Source: Coptis chinensis
Lineage: Eukaryota; Streptophyta; Magnoliopsida; Ranunculales; Ranunculaceae
Reading direction: 5' to 3'
NCBI GenBank assembly: GCA_015680905.1
Contig: CM027381.1
Coordinates: forward strand, 55,308,501-55,372,500
Length of the DNA: 64,000 bases
This document shows positions 1 to 15,949 of this stretch, in pieces (the first letter of the stretch is position 1; each line of letters begins with the position of its first letter). Under the pieces are notes generated by a model. The model made no database searches and was not told the origin of the DNA. It was given only the letters and a program-made list of their open reading frames with translations. The position numbers and the translations under genes are program-made.

Positions 1-630
1 AATTACTAAACCATCAATGACGAAGGACCAAATATACAGTGTGCTCAGCAATGAGCTCAAATCACGACTTCAGTCTTGCCCACAGTTTTCGATAAGAAGA
101 TACAGCCAAAGAGTGGTTGATCTTACTGTAAGTTCTACACAAGAGTGACGAGTGACGGGCCAGTTCAACCGACCAATTGAACAAGAGCAAACTTCTCCAA
201 GATTGTTCACACCATACTAGCTCAGGTGCGACTGCTAAGGCGTATATAAGCGGTCGGTGCCTAAGGGGCATCTAAATGTTGCCAAGTAAGAAACGTCAAC
301 AACCGATATGTCAAATCCTCCAAACAAAGACAAAAATAGGAGAGAAATGGACTGAAAACGAATTTGTTCCACCTACAGGGAACCATTAGGTGGAATTTAC
401 CAATCACAGTGGAAAAACTGAGCAGCTCGATGGTGTCATTATACATCAGCATTTTCCTACATCCAGCGCAAAAGAGAGAGTCTGCTCTGTGAGTCTGTGC
501 TTGCTGTGTGGACTACAGAAATGCAGACCGCACAGTCCATAAGTAAAGCATACACCTTATCCCTCCCATGGTGTTTTTGCGCTTGCTATTGAAGCTGATG
601 CTACACTGCTACCTTTGCTCATACAGCATA
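1..630. repeat. Left arm of a 0.6-kb inverted repeat
   Basis: The reverse complement of this stretch matches 54006-54648 along nearly its whole length. Shared landmarks are CATCAATGACGAAGGACC near the outer edge and CGCTTGCTATTG near the inner edge. By eye the arms differ by roughly a tenth of positions plus small indels. The homology starts at base 1, so the arm may continue outside the window. No protein family was recognised in its short ORFs. It could be the terminal inverted repeat of an old DNA transposon, or two independent insertions of one repeat in opposite directions. Confidence 0.75.
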
Positions 631-991
631 GATTATGATATGTTCCTGGGTTGGACTCTTCAATGTAAATCATAGTACATTTGTCAAGTCTTCTACAAAG
701 GTGTACAAAGACCAGAAGTTAATATTTCTATATTTTGTTTATGGAATATCAATTGATTCTGCAGCATATAGTAAGAAAAAGTGCTTAAAGGCAAATGTTA
801 TGGTTGAGTAGATTGTATACATAAGAGCATTTCTGATGGTTTTATTTTCTTCAAAGTCTTTAAATGCACAAAGTATTCTTCTCAATGCAAAAGGATACCT
901 AGATTTTAAGAATGGTCCTCCTTGCATTGGAAGAGCCAAGGCTCCCCGCGTTTTTCCAGCTTCCAAGTGATGCCAACTGAAATAGAAATAC
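631..991. other. Unassigned stretch between inverted arm and LINE tail
   Basis: AT-rich sequence between the end of arm homology and the LINE poly(A) tract. A minus-strand ORF across it is low-complexity near the A-run and matches nothing I know. I see no gene here. Confidence 0.4.
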
Positions 992-1421
992 AGTTTTTTT
1001 TTTTTTTTGTTTTTTGTTTTTTTTTCGCTAATCACCTGTCACATTAAAATTTAAACTTGAGTGAGATCACAATCTAGAGATGCAGTACACTTTGGAAGAG
1101 GCCTCATGTCTTGATACCTCATAGCCCACCTAGCAAGTTCATGGGCCTCCCCGTTAAATAACATACTAATCCAATGCATATGAACTATACTACCAGGCAT
1201 AACCTTATAATTAAGAGAGAGTTTTGAAGCTGTTACAATGGACTCTAATTGCCATGTTAGATTCTCAAAAGTAGTAAAAGGTGCCAGATTTGCTAGAGTT
1301 TGAATCACTGTTTGGTTGTCTACTTCAATAAGAAACAACTTGTAGATAAAGTTCCAGCCAAGTGGATAGCAGTTTCAGTTGGCACAAACTCAGCTTCTTC
1401 AACACTTCGAACTTTGAAGGT
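992..1421 (-). pseudogene. LINE 3' end: RNase H-like C-terminus and poly(A) tail
   Basis: On the minus strand this reads from the insertion border at 1421 into an RNase H-like (RVT_3) C-terminal region. It contains an open stretch ending ..DCDLTQV and a TAA at about 1051. About 23 bases later comes an A-rich run (a T-run on the plus strand, about 992-1027), as expected for a LINE 3' end. The reading continues the zinc-binding and RNase H sequence found at 50178-50789; the two halves are separated only by element A, which duplicated AAGGT on insertion. In plant L1-type elements this domain removes RNA from the cDNA hybrid. The copy is 5'-truncated and frameshifted, so not functional. Confidence 0.7.
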
Positions 1422-2395
1422 TGATGTTAGCACTTTGGTGGTTTATATTTATGAAACAATAATAACCATTTATGTACTAATATTCAATAATTCCTTATTC
1501 ACGTGTTTTCGTTTATATGGCTAGAGTAAGGGTTTCATTCAAACCTAAATACTAGGATGAGATCATAACTAGAATATGCTCAAGGAATTAGTGAGAAGGA
1601 TTTTATTGGAAACATTTTAAGTCGTTACTTCCTACGATAATCTAACGTGCAAGATAAGAAAAAAGAACGAAACTTTAGTTGTTTAACAAGAAAACTAGAG
1701 AGAGAGAGAGAAAAATAGAGGATTAATCCTACTCATGTAAGGTCTAACTACGTATTTTTTTAGAAAAATGATCACTTTCATCTCTAATCTGTTTTGGGTT
1801 CATAGACAAACCCGAAAACGAACTCGAGTACTTATCCCTAGCAATATGTACTCATCTCTGAGTCCATCTTACTAGCATGAGGAGTTGAACTGATATTTCA
1901 TCTCTGAAATACCATCTCAACTCCTGGATTCATCCTACATCAACCTGTCAAATAGAAGTCTGAAATCACCAAGAGCTCCAGGCTTTGAATTTGGTCGGAC
2001 ACTACCATTTGGGGTAGGATGTCAAATGAGTCCTAAGTCTCTAAGTAGTGGTTCTGTAATCTAAAAAATACGTAGCCTGATCCTCACATGAGCATCATTA
2101 ACCCTCCACCTTAGAGGGTTTTAGCTCATGATCATGGAAGTAATGATTATGCTAAATTACACTATGATAATTGAAGAATGGAAGAAGAAGAAAAATGGAA
2201 ATAACTGATTTTACCTAAAGAAAATGCTGATTTTATTTAGAAGAAATCAAGTGACTCCATTAACACTATTCAAGATAACTTAAAACTTTTTTTCCTAAAA
2301 ATGAAATATGCATGGAATGGAATGAATGGAGTGAGTCCAAAATGAAAGACAAATCAGCCCATTTCAAGTTTTCTCTCCTTTCACCCACGTGAACT

Positions 2396-3652
2396 TGATA
2401 GCGGGTTATATACTAAAAGCATTATTTTTGTATTAACTCTAATTATTTATATTTTGAATGAGAATTATATGGGCAAATGTTATACATATTATATATGTTA
2501 TTAGTTATATGCATGTGTCTAATACTTTATGTTGTAGATGATATGATGTGTGGTGACACACAGAATATCATATCATCAGTACCTTATAAAGTATAAGTAA
2601 ACGTTCACAATCTAAATGGATTTGGACAAACCATTGGTACGGTTGTAGTATAATCTGGTATTAGTCTATCTTGACTATAGGATTACACTAGTACACTTTG
2701 TGTGTATTGAACATGACCAAGTGTGGTTGTTTCTCTTTATACTGACTATATAAGAAAACAAACACCTCTGTTATTATGAATGCTTGTCCTCTTAATCCGG
2801 ATATAATAATGGGCACTTCCGTACATTGTACATTGCTTTAAATCATCAATGAGTGAGATTCATTTGTGAATTAACAAACTCGATGGATTGGGTAATGACA
2901 TTATATGTAAGGTGTGCTGTTTATTATAGAAGGAATCCGTGACCCGCAAGAAGTCTGATTAATGATATCCCCTTGAGGAGCTCATAAGGATTGTCATGTA
3001 AACCCTGCAGGTGGATTTAATCCGACATGACAATGAGGTTGAGTGGTACTACTCAAGGACATAAAAAGTTGATTAATGTAGTTGTCAGTAAACTTAATCA
3101 ACGGACATTCGATATCTTAAACACGGGGAGATCAACGAGCATATAATATGGAGCCCAAAAACGTAACACATAATTTGGGATTAGGGTAGTAGTGCAACAA
3201 TGGCCTTTAGTGGAATAAGCCATTTGTTGATGGACTTGGGTCATGTGTTCTGGGGGAACATGGGAAGCCCAAGCCCGTAGGAGGCCCAACCCTAATTTCT
3301 CCTCATGGTCCCTGTTGTAGCCTATAAATAGAAACCCTTCTCTCCTGGCCGAATTCACTATTCATCTAGATTGAAAAGAGAGGCAAGAAAAGATAGATCT
3401 AAAATCGGTTATAGCTTTGTGAAAAAGAAGGGGGTTGGTAAATCGTTGCCCACACAACGTCCAATCTATTGAAAGCAATACAACAGAAGATCAAGAGGTG
3501 GTTGATGATTTCATAGCTATTGGATTCTCAGAGTTATCACAGTTGATCTATAGGTAAATTTCTAACCAAACCGTGACACCCCTTATTCCACTGTGCGTGG
3601 GTGTTTCGCGGTTCGTAGTAAATTATTCGGTGAAACCATAACGGTTCCTACA
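2396..3652 (+). mobile_element. Solo LTR, probably Ty1/Copia
   Basis: A 1257-bp insert absent from the matching position of the other A LTR (about 49555), so its borders are exact. It starts TGATAGCGGG and ends GGTTCCTACA, flanked by GAACT (2391-2395) and GAACC (3653-3657). The uninterrupted LTR reads GAACC there, so the left copy has one substitution. A TATA box (TATAAATA, 3323-3330) gives its direction as plus. No internal retrotransposon sequence remains, as after LTR-LTR recombination. Assignment to Copia rests on general look and size and is less sure than the LTR call. Confidence 0.85.
3323..3330 (+). promoter_or_regulatory. TATA box of the Copia-like solo LTR
   Basis: TATAAATA about 330 bases before the LTR end, where the U3/R border of a plant LTR is expected. 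It gives the orientation of the solo LTR. Confidence 0.5.
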
Positions 3653-4293
3653 GAACCAACTCCCCCATTACTCACATTTAATGCTATCTTATCTCCAAAT
3701 AAAAACAAATTGACACCTTTCACAATTTGACACTATTAGCACCTAAAATCATAACCAACTTAATTAATGTCATGCAAGGTGTCAATTTGTGCCAATTATT
3801 TGCACATTTTGTCTTGACTTGCTCCATGATTGATGACTCATCCAATCTTGTGAGCCCACAGAGTGGGTCTACGTGCTGCGTCCAGTGGCGGGCCAGGCTT
3901 TTAGCATTTTTACAACTTTCTGCCTTTGCATAGAGTTCGTCGCACTGATCGTCTGAGCAGCTCACTTGCCAAAATCGGAGTCCTGGTTCAAGAGATATGA
4001 GCTTTGGAAGTTTGATGCTTCTGTGCACGTAATCCCGTTTCTGACTTGATTCTGTCATATTTAAGTCTTTAGGCTTCAGTCCAGCTTTGTTGGGCTTCAC
4101 ATGGGCTTAATCGGAAATCTTTACGTATACTCACTATTCTGTGCTTAAATATTGGCTTTATCATCATTTTTATGTTGGTTGCGTAAATTTGCAAAAGCAT
4201 GAAAATACGATTATTTCATGATTATTGAGCACATAATTAACTAAAATGTTATATATCTACGGGATTTTATATTACAGTTTTGGGTGTTTATCA

Positions 4294-6004
4294 CACCACT
4301 CCCAAACAACACACTGCTTGTCCTCAAGCAAAGAAGAGACATATATACAAATAAGTGGTAAAAAATGTGCAGTCATAAGCTAATTCTCATTTCGCAGAGT
4401 GCGGTTGCATTGACCGTATGCAACAAGACCTTAAACCACTAGGAATTCCCTAGTGGACGAGTTATAGTCTCATTAGAGTTTTCTAGAGAAGATACTCACA
4501 AACTTCATTTATACTACAACGACTCAGTAACAAAAGCTTGTTTCATAAATTTATTTAAGATATCTATACATCTCCCTAGTAGGGAACGATGATTAATTAT
4601 TTTAAAACTTAAGTTAATATGCATACAATAATTAAAACATCTACATATGAACATGCACACAGTGAACCTTACATTGAACTGTACAAGCAGGGCCGTTTCT
4701 GGATCCTTTGGAGAGTGTCCCTAAATAGGTTCTCACATGTATGTGTCAAAATACAAATTTACTCATAATTTTTCCACTCAGGTTTTGCTAACTCCAGTGT
4801 GCAGTGGGCACACGTTTCCTCACATACTCACTCGATGACAGTCAGAGGAGCCGAGGTTGATCAATCACATTTACTACTTATTATCACACCATCCTACTCC
4901 TAATTGAGCTAGATGTCTTTATTAGGTCTCGTGGGGCTTAGGTGGTGATGTAGAAGAAAATGGGAATGGAAAATAAAAAATGACAAGTATGAGAGAATAA
5001 GGTCTTCAAGATATTTGCACTAGAGAAATTCTTGTTTTCTTTTCCTGCTTCTACTTAAGTTTTCCTACTTTGCTCTTAAGCCTTTGGACTCCTTTTTATA
5101 TGATTTTTTTTTCAAAAACTTAAGAAACATAATTCTGTTTTTCTTTCCTGAAGCAAGTAACTAACTTTTATTTGGGACAAGTCCTTCTCTTTATTTTTCT
5201 TCATTTCATCATGTTTCTCATACTCATCATTTAGGTAGGTTATTTTATTTAGGGTTAATAGATGGGTAAGGAATTTTTGGTGAAAGTGAAATGTTTGATG
5301 AAAGGTTCAGTGGAGTGACTAGCAGTAAAATTTGTAACAGGTATGAATTTTTGGCCATGTCGATCCAAAAACAACCTAAATTCTATCATAGGGTTCGGAT
5401 GGTGATCAAGTAAGTAGACACGTGATTTTCTCTATTTGGAAAAACTACTCCTCTGTGTCGTTACTCACATATCACACATATTGAAGCTTTTTGATTAGAT
5501 TCTCACAAGATTGATAATTTAAGTAGACTAACCGTGGGTTCTAGAAACTTATTTCTATGTACAATCGATGATATTCAGTGCATAAATACTCATGAAAAGA
5601 TTTAAAAACTATTACGTACGTATTATCTTAAGTTTCTTAAAAACAAACCCTAATTCGAATGCTAATGTGAGATTTCTAGACAATTTTCATCATCAAAAAG
5701 GAAACAAGACTTTGTACTAAATACATTCACTAATAAGAAATTATAAACTATATACAACCTATAAGTTGCCTAATTTTTGCTACAGGTTTAAAGCACCCCC
5801 AAACTGAATGATGCTTAGTCCTCGAAGTATCAATAGATAAATAAAGAAATTACCTGAGAACTGTGTGCAAAATAAGGGCTAGATTGCTGTAAAAGAAAGT
5901 TATTATAACATAATATATTATACATAAATAACAAAGAACAACAATAACATAGGAAAGACCAATATAGACAATTAGATATATATACACATTAGCCATCATC
6001 AAAT
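4294..6004 (-). other. Element A polypurine tract and 3' untranslated region
   Basis: On the minus strand this lies between the 3' ORF stop and the 3' LTR. It ends in a purine-rich tract (GTTTGGGAGTGGTG, 4294-4307) that would prime plus-strand DNA synthesis. Just inside is GCTTGAGGACAAGC, also present in elements B and D. A block around 4400-4500 containing near-palindromic arms CCACTAGG/CCTAGTGG is conserved in B (about 33900) and D (about 62210). No ORF of note. Confidence 0.75.
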
Positions 6005-6934
6005 TTACCATCCAGTAGGTCCTGATGTTCTCGCGTCATCCCACGTGAAATGCATTTCCTTAGCATCGTGCCAATAGATAATGGCATGCCAAATGGTACT
6101 CCATTGTTGTTCACCCGACTCATTCAAATGTGCCAACATATTATCGTCGTCCGGGTAGCAACGAACTTTCCTCAGGCACCGTGAAGAACGTGCACGCCAT
6201 TGCCGAAACCTTAATGAATGAATTATTCTGTTCGTCGGTAATATAGAATCTACTTTAACCCAGTCGTGAAAAGTAGCCGAGAACTGTGGGAAATGTGTCC
6301 TCATAATTCGGCAATCGATTACAGGTAAAAGTAGATACTGATGTCGAACAGTGCGATCTCTTTTCAGATTGGAGATAACACAGTTTAAGATATCAAAGAA
6401 TGCATGACCTTGAGCAAGCGCATTGAATACTACACAGGCAGCATCATTGGCAGTAGAAAAATGTCAATCTCCCATGATGTTCAAAAGGATAAACAACATC
6501 GCATTCTCCACGTTCATGGTCATGCTTGCTAAGGGAATGGTGATGTCTGGCCATTTGCCAGGTGCAGCTCCTTCGTCTTTAATGGCAAGACCATCACCGT
6601 ATGTTGCAAGAAAAGCATGCATTGAAAAGGAACGGGTAGAGTTCTGGCTGATGTATGGCCATGTTGTTGCCGACTCGTGATAGGGAAGATCCAAAGTTAG
6701 GGCAAGCGTTGGCTCAGAAAAGATATGTTGTGTGCCAGCAACTTGGATTGTGAACCCGTCTAAGAAGAAGCCGTGTGCATGGTTGAATGCTGGTGTGTCT
6801 CCCATATTGGCATAAAAGTATGTAGCCAAACTTGGAGAATAAGTTTGGTAAGGTCGAAGAACAAGGGAATACCACCCGATGTTAGTGATATAATCACGGA
6901 AATGAAGGCCATAAGCATTGGAATCCAGCATAGC
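6005..6934 (-). pseudogene. Element A 3' ORF (env-position protein), C-terminal part
   Basis: Two adjacent minus-strand reading frames (about 6931-6464 and 6304-6005) form the end of a protein in the env position, downstream of pol. The first holds a motif-rich segment (IGWYSLVLRPYQTYSP, then ATYFYANMGDTPAFNH, ending near NAMLFILLNIMGD). The second ends with an IIYWHDAKEMHF-like stretch. Element B encodes a recognisable relative at 31302-32218 in the same position (LGWRHLI.., TAYFYDHV, MLFIPMNILGN, VIMDWQDAKEPH). This resembles the 'putative plant transposon protein' family found in Athila 3' ORFs; its function is unknown. The frame is interrupted at 6934/8422 by a solo LTR, and ATAGC is duplicated. 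At least one more frameshift separates the two segments. Confidence 0.65.
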
Positions 6935-8416
6935 TGATAAGAGCCCAAAACTGTAGTTTTAACCCCTTAATAATACTACTTTTAGACCAATTATGCGAGT
7001 AATAAATAAGAGTTAATGCTAATTATGTGTTTTTATGTATTTCAGGCATGGAACTCAATTATGTGCAGAAATGTGCCACTTTAGCGATATAAAAGAGCAA
7101 AGGGTTGGTTGCTAAGAAGTTCTGTGATAAAGGCCAAGATTCAAGGAGACAAGCAATTATGAAGCCCGGTCAAAAGCTGAAAAGTCAACACAGTAAAAGC
7201 TTGAAGACAAGTCAATTAGAACTTCCGAAGACCATATCTTTGGACTCAGGCCTCGGATTTGGGCTTACCTTACGTCAAAATGACCGGCTCGGAAAGAGCT
7301 TTCCAATGGTTAAACCCTTAACCCAATCAGAGGAGCAAAAGTGGACGAAAAATCTGCTGAAGTCAAAGACAGCTGAAATGGGCTCTATAGACTGAAGAAA
7401 TTGGGCTTTGGGCTCGATTTTCCGGCCCAAAACATGAGACCTCAGCCCATGCACGAAATTGTGGATCTGGTCTCCTTCTTTACAAAAAACAAGACTTAGC
7501 TCTTAAAAAAGAGGGGGTTAGATAGCTTAGTATAGAAAGTAGCCATTAAAATAGCTTGTAGATCTTGTTTTTGAATTCAATTAGTTTCATTCCTTGTTTT
7601 AGATTAATTCTTTGAATCATTGTTCTTCATTGATTAGATAAATAAAATAGTTTATTCTTGTTCATTTCGATTTTGTCATTTAAATTTGTAGATCTAATTT
7701 CAATTCTTGTTGTTATTCAATTCTTAGTTATTAATTAGATTTAAAGTATTGTTTAATCAAAATTAGTAAAGTTCAAATCTTTATATTATGTCTAGTGTTA
7801 ATTCAATGGGAAATGATTGCTTGATGAATCAAGGCTAAACCTCCATTAGAGGGGTTGAAGAAGCCTTGATGAAACTTGATCTTTGTTAATTTAGAAATCG
7901 TCGTGAGTGTTTATTCCACTCTAGAAGGTCGTTGATTCGCCATGAGAATGGGTGGACGATCTCACATGCTAGTTATTAATTGGTAGAGATGCCATGTATA
8001 ATTAAGGATTATAACTACCATTTTGATATGCGAAGCATTGCAATTTGGATCACGACGAGTCTTTGTTAGTTGATTAAGTCGAGTTAAGGTGGATTTAATT
8101 CCCTTTAATTCTTTATCTAGATTCAAACCCTTAGCATCCTGTCATTTCGCTTATTCGTATCTTGTTATTTGAATTCACATCGTAGTATAAATTCTATCAT
8201 TACTCTCATTAGACTTTGGATAGACTCGTCAATTGTAGAAAACTTGAATGCTAAAGGACTAGGAGTGGAACGAATCTTCTATTCCAACTCTACGTCAATA
8301 GATTCGAGAGTAGAAAACAAATATCTTTGATAAGTAACAGTTCAGTTTATAGTTTTACTTGCGTTTAGAGTTTCATCGCTTTATTTGTGAGTAAGACTAT
8401 CTTTTTATGTTTATCA
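6935..8416 (+). mobile_element. Solo LTR of an Athila-type element
   Basis: A 1482-bp sequence starting TGATAAGAGCCCAAAACTG and ending TTTATCA. It is clearly homologous to the LTRs of elements B and D, including the landmarks CTCGGAAAGAGCTTTCCAATGG, here with substitutions, and GGGTGGACGAYCTCACATGC. It is flanked by perfect ATAGC duplications (6930-6934 and 8417-8421). No internal domain is attached, so it is the product of LTR-LTR recombination. It splits the 3' ORF of element A. Confidence 0.93.
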
Positions 8417-8421
8417 ATAGC

Positions 8422-9520
8422 CTGGAAGGATTGCTCCAAAATGATTTTAAGTGCATCCATGCTTGATGAAGAAAATTCAGTAGGAGTAGAGAGATAGGTA
8501 AAGCAGAGAGATAGGTAAGGCAGAGAGTCCTGGCAGACTATCAATCAGTGTGAGGAAACATCCAAAATGAAGTAGCCACGTTGCATAAAGCAACGTGAAG
8601 GTCTTATTGGAAGGAACTCAAGTATGTCTCCCACGCCTGATGGATAAGGATATATATGAAGAAAAGTCTCCATTAAAGTCTGACTGGATGGATGAAAGAG
8701 TATGCAAGAAGATAGACCCCTCCTGTAATCAAATTTAAAATAATTGGTTAAAATTTGATTATTGGCTATTAATAACAACTTGAATTATGACAATCCTAGT
8801 AGGCATACTCGTTAAACATTGCTTACAGAAGAAGACATAAAGATAACAACAAATTTTTTATTATTAGAGCACATGACGAAAAACTTAATTAATAATTTAT
8901 TTATTATTTATTTTTATTTTTATTATTTATTTAAAAAGAAGATCATGGACCACGATGACGATGATGATGGTTATTGCAACGCAGATCATGCACAAGACTG
9001 GTTAGTTCATCAATTTGTTGGTTGAGTTGAAGTTGAATGTCCCCCTGGTTGGTAGAGAGCGTAGTTTGATTCTCCATTAGGAGAGCGTGATTTTCCAAGG
9101 ACTGAGAGTGATTTTCCAAGATTTTCTCATGTTCAATGTCGTGCATTGCTTGATGTTCTTGGAATTCTAGAAGACTTTTGATGATGATTTCCTGGCGTGC
9201 GTGCAGTTCCCGCATGCCTTGGTGAAGAAAATGAATGTCTTCCATAAGATTAAAAATGTTATGCATGGCATTTTCATTAAAGAAATGTTAAGAGTATAAG
9301 CTTTGGTCTTCTTGTTCATCTGTCAGTGTATTTGGAGTTCAAAAACCAGCGGCGCATTCTGTGTGAATTACAATAAGGCCCGCTATTTGAAGAGGTATTT
9401 CTGGATAAACAGCTGGATAACCCCAAAGCAACATAATTTTCGTGACTAGAGTAGGTAGAGGTGCTAACCGTTCTTTCTGGCTTGGTGATTGAGTTCCTGA
9501 GATATTGGATTATGCAAAAG
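8422..9520 (-). pseudogene. Element A 3' ORF region, middle part, with a coiled-coil ORF
   Basis: Continuation of the env-position region of element A on the minus strand, between two solo LTR insertions. The clearest frame, 9266-8943, encodes 107 residues rich in Q, E, H and L with heptad-like spacing (..HARQEIIIKSLLEFQEHQ.., then LENHSQSLENHALLMENQ), which looks like a coiled coil. Another frame at 8778-8545 has no motif I know. A start codon at about 8459 reads into the solo LTR border and continues in frame at 6934. Whether this was one protein or several is unclear. Confidence 0.5.
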
Positions 9521-10011
9521 TCATCAGTCACACCCCGAATTTCGACAAAATCGGAAAAACAATATTTGTTCCCGACTCTTCGATTTTCGAGGTGTGATGC
9601 ACTCTCAACTTCCAAAAACCCATCATCTATTTAATTATTCTAATAATTTGAAACCAGTAAAAATTTTAAATAAACAAAAGTCCTCTTCATTACCAAAAAC
9701 TCACAAATATGATTAAATTACAAATTTCCTTTCAACAACTCTTTAATTATAATTACAACTAAAAATACAAAAAACGTTGTCTCAACTGAAAATCTATTGC
9801 ACCTCACGAGAAAACAAAACATATCATGTAATGCGACGTTAACGCAAACCACAAGCAGCAACCAACCGTCTTCAACACTAATCCTGTCAAGACTTATCAA
9901 CTGTGTTCATTTTATGAATACACCCGATAAGCAAACATGCAAATAGGGTCAGCATTATAAACAACGATGGTATGAGTAGCCCTAAAATACAAATCATACT
10001 TATACATATAT

Positions 10012-10620
10012 CACTACAAGAAACAGGGTATTTAGCGACAAAAATAAACGTGGCTGAATATTGATAAAACGTCGCCCATGATATTTAGCGACGATTGTTG
10101 GAGTGTTTCCACATCGTAGCCAATGATATAGTCGGCAATTATATAGAGTTGCGCTTTTTTGACGTCGCTAAATGTGGCACCTTCAGCGACGATGGTAACT
10201 GTCGCCATTGTCCTAATTTCGTTGCTAATTTATTTTCGCGTTCTCAATACAATAACGTCGCAAAAGGTGAATGTTTTGTGACGTTTGTCAAATCGTCGAT
10301 AATGAGGCCTTACTTAGCAACGTTTCTATTGTCGGTAAATGCCCAAAAAATTTGAAAAATTTAGTATTATTGGCGACATTTTGATCATCGCTAGAAATCT
10401 AAAAATTTGAAAAATTAGTATTATTAGCAACGTTTTTATCGGCGTCAAAAATCTAAAATATTTAAATTTTTAGTGTTTTTAGCGACATTGTTATCGTCGT
10501 CAATAGTATAAAATATTTGAATTTTGAGTGTTTGAGCGACGCTTTTATCGTCGTCAAAGCTATAAAATATTTGAATTTTGAGTGTTTTAAACAACATTCT
10601 AATCGCCGCTAGAGACAATA
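10012..10620. repeat. CACTA left terminal inverted repeat and subterminal repeats
   Basis: Begins with the CACTA terminus. Within about 600 bp there are a dozen or so variants of a motif with core GCGAC next to TTT, in both orientations (for example near 10024, 10084, 10180, 10370, 10480 and 10536). Several sit in a repeated unit of about 60-70 bp ending AAAATATTTGAATTTT. This density is the hallmark of CACTA subterminal regions. Confidence 0.85.
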
Positions 10621-12096
10621 GATATGAAACTATTTTCATTACTAATAATGTCATCAATTTTGTACCATTTGTACAATTTTCACCTGTCCCCCCTCCCATC
10701 CAATTACCGTTCAACAAATAAACCTAAAATAAAATAACTTTAACATCAATTATTTAATAATATGTAATACACAACAAAATTTCAATTAATGAAAATGAGT
10801 CAATTCACTCAATTAGAAACAAAAGAGAGTTACATCATCCCCTTTCATAAATTTTTTCTTCTAAAGTCATCTTAATAAAAATATTAACTTGAACAAACAT
10901 AATTCTAAACATCCCTCAAGTATGCGAATGAAACCATCTTCACAAAAAAAATAAAAAATTGACCAATAGCATTTAAATTTATCGGAAGCCTCTTGCAATT
11001 CCTTATCACCATTTCTTCACAAAAAATAATATCACTTCTCTTTTGACGTAAGATTATCTGCACATTAAAATATTGTCCATTAGATCACATAGAAAAAAAT
11101 GTGAAACCAAAAATATAATAGTTTCGTCACGTCAAAATTAAAATCCAGTGAACACAACTAAGAAAGCAAGAATTCAACTAAGATAGGCCACCAGACATAA
11201 TGCAGCACCACTACCAAGAGACATAAATACACTTACACCCATTTGCCAATGTTGGTATCCAATCGGCAAAATAAAAAAAAGATGAAGGATTAAAGATTAA
11301 ATTATTTTTTTTGTTTTGCCCATATACTCACTGGAATAGTGTCAGTTAAGTGCTCATTGACCGGTAGCAGTCTTACAGGCAAAAACAAAAGTTACAAGTA
11401 GTTCAATGCTATAACATGCAGATCAAGGACAAGTCATGTGAAATAAAACAGAATGCAATATAGTAGAAAACTACACCTAGCAAGTCCCCCATATCCCAAA
11501 CTAATAAGATTCATAAAGTACGTGTTTAGTTCACATACAACCACATGACAAACTCCTATAACAAATAAGAAAACAATACTGCCTTAATCCACTCACCCAA
11601 TTTATTAGGCATCTGTCAAACATATTTAACTAAATATATTAACTAAGTGATCATGTCCCAATCTGAAATACATATACATGCTAATATAGTGCATACACAT
11701 TACATGCTAATAGCATTTGATCAAGGAGAGTTCACTTAGCCAATAAACTGAACAAGCATATTCAACATCAGATCCCACTAGTGTAGAACAGTAATATAGC
11801 CATCATTCACTCCTATTTTAGGAAGTGATGACATTGCTAATACATATTCCGCTATACCTTTGAGGAGATACAAGTACGATATTCAGGTTTACACTGACTT
11901 CATCATAGTGAAAAGCGCAGGCAGAAAATTCAATGAAGGCAACCCAGATAGCAATGCATGATACGGAGGCTTATTCATTCCAATGGTGTAGTGAATTTAG
12001 CTTTCTATGGGACTTCAAACAATTAAAACCCAATCAATCAACACCACCATAGATCAGAAAACAATTAAGTTCATAAATCATACCACATTGAAAGAG
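10621..12096. other. CACTA interior without recognisable gene
   Basis: AT-rich sequence between the left subterminal repeats and the captured exons. No exon-like or conserved coding stretch was found on either strand. Confidence 0.4.
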
Positions 12097-12290
12097 GATC
12101 ACCAAGCTTCTCCATGAGATAGTCCAATTGTCGTTGTTGTTGTTTAAATTGTGTCTTGTGTGCTGCTTGTGTTTCTTCAGCCGCTACCTTCCATGCTCGC
12201 AACTCTTCAAGTTGAGACTCTGCCTCCTCTGCCCTTGCCCTCAACTAATCCACATCTGGATGCCCATATCCAACCACACTATTTGATGTC
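12097..12290 (-). pseudogene. Short coiled-coil segment, possible CACTA protein C-terminus
   Basis: On the minus strand a short frame reads ..LRARAEEAESQLEELRAW.. followed by a Q-rich stretch and ends about 60 codons later at a stop near the word MWYDL. Charged, heptad-like composition predicts a coiled coil. It lies downstream of the CDPK exons and does not continue the EF-hand region of a CDPK. C-terminal coiled coils of this kind occur in proteins of En/Spm-type transposons, but I cannot prove that origin. Confidence 0.3.
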
Positions 12291-12355
12291 AAACATACCA
12301 AATATATGCCAAAAAATCAACTAGCAAGTCCTCATAACTTTTTCAAAACTTACAG

Positions 12356-15913
<3,558 letters not shown>

Positions 15914-15949
15914 AAAAACACAAAAAAATAAATAAAAATTAAAATTAAA

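Larger units (their letters stand above)
1422..4293 (-). repeat. Element A 3' LTR, interrupted by a Copia solo LTR
   Basis: Direct repeat of 48579-50177 in the same orientation, about 1610 bp once the insertion at 2396-3652 is removed. It ends in TGATGTTAGCACTTTGG on the plus strand at the outer edge and in GGGTGTTTATCA next to the polypurine tract. The outer edge abuts AAGGT and the interrupted LINE. Confidence 0.93.

Noticed and set aside
1-630. The arms at 1-630 and 54006-54648 as an LTR pair
   Set aside because: They are in inverted, not direct, orientation and have no primer site or purine tract beside them.
3720-4100. 126-codon minus-strand ORF
   Set aside because: It lies wholly in the 3' LTR of element A; the corresponding 5' LTR copy has it disrupted, and no protein family matches.
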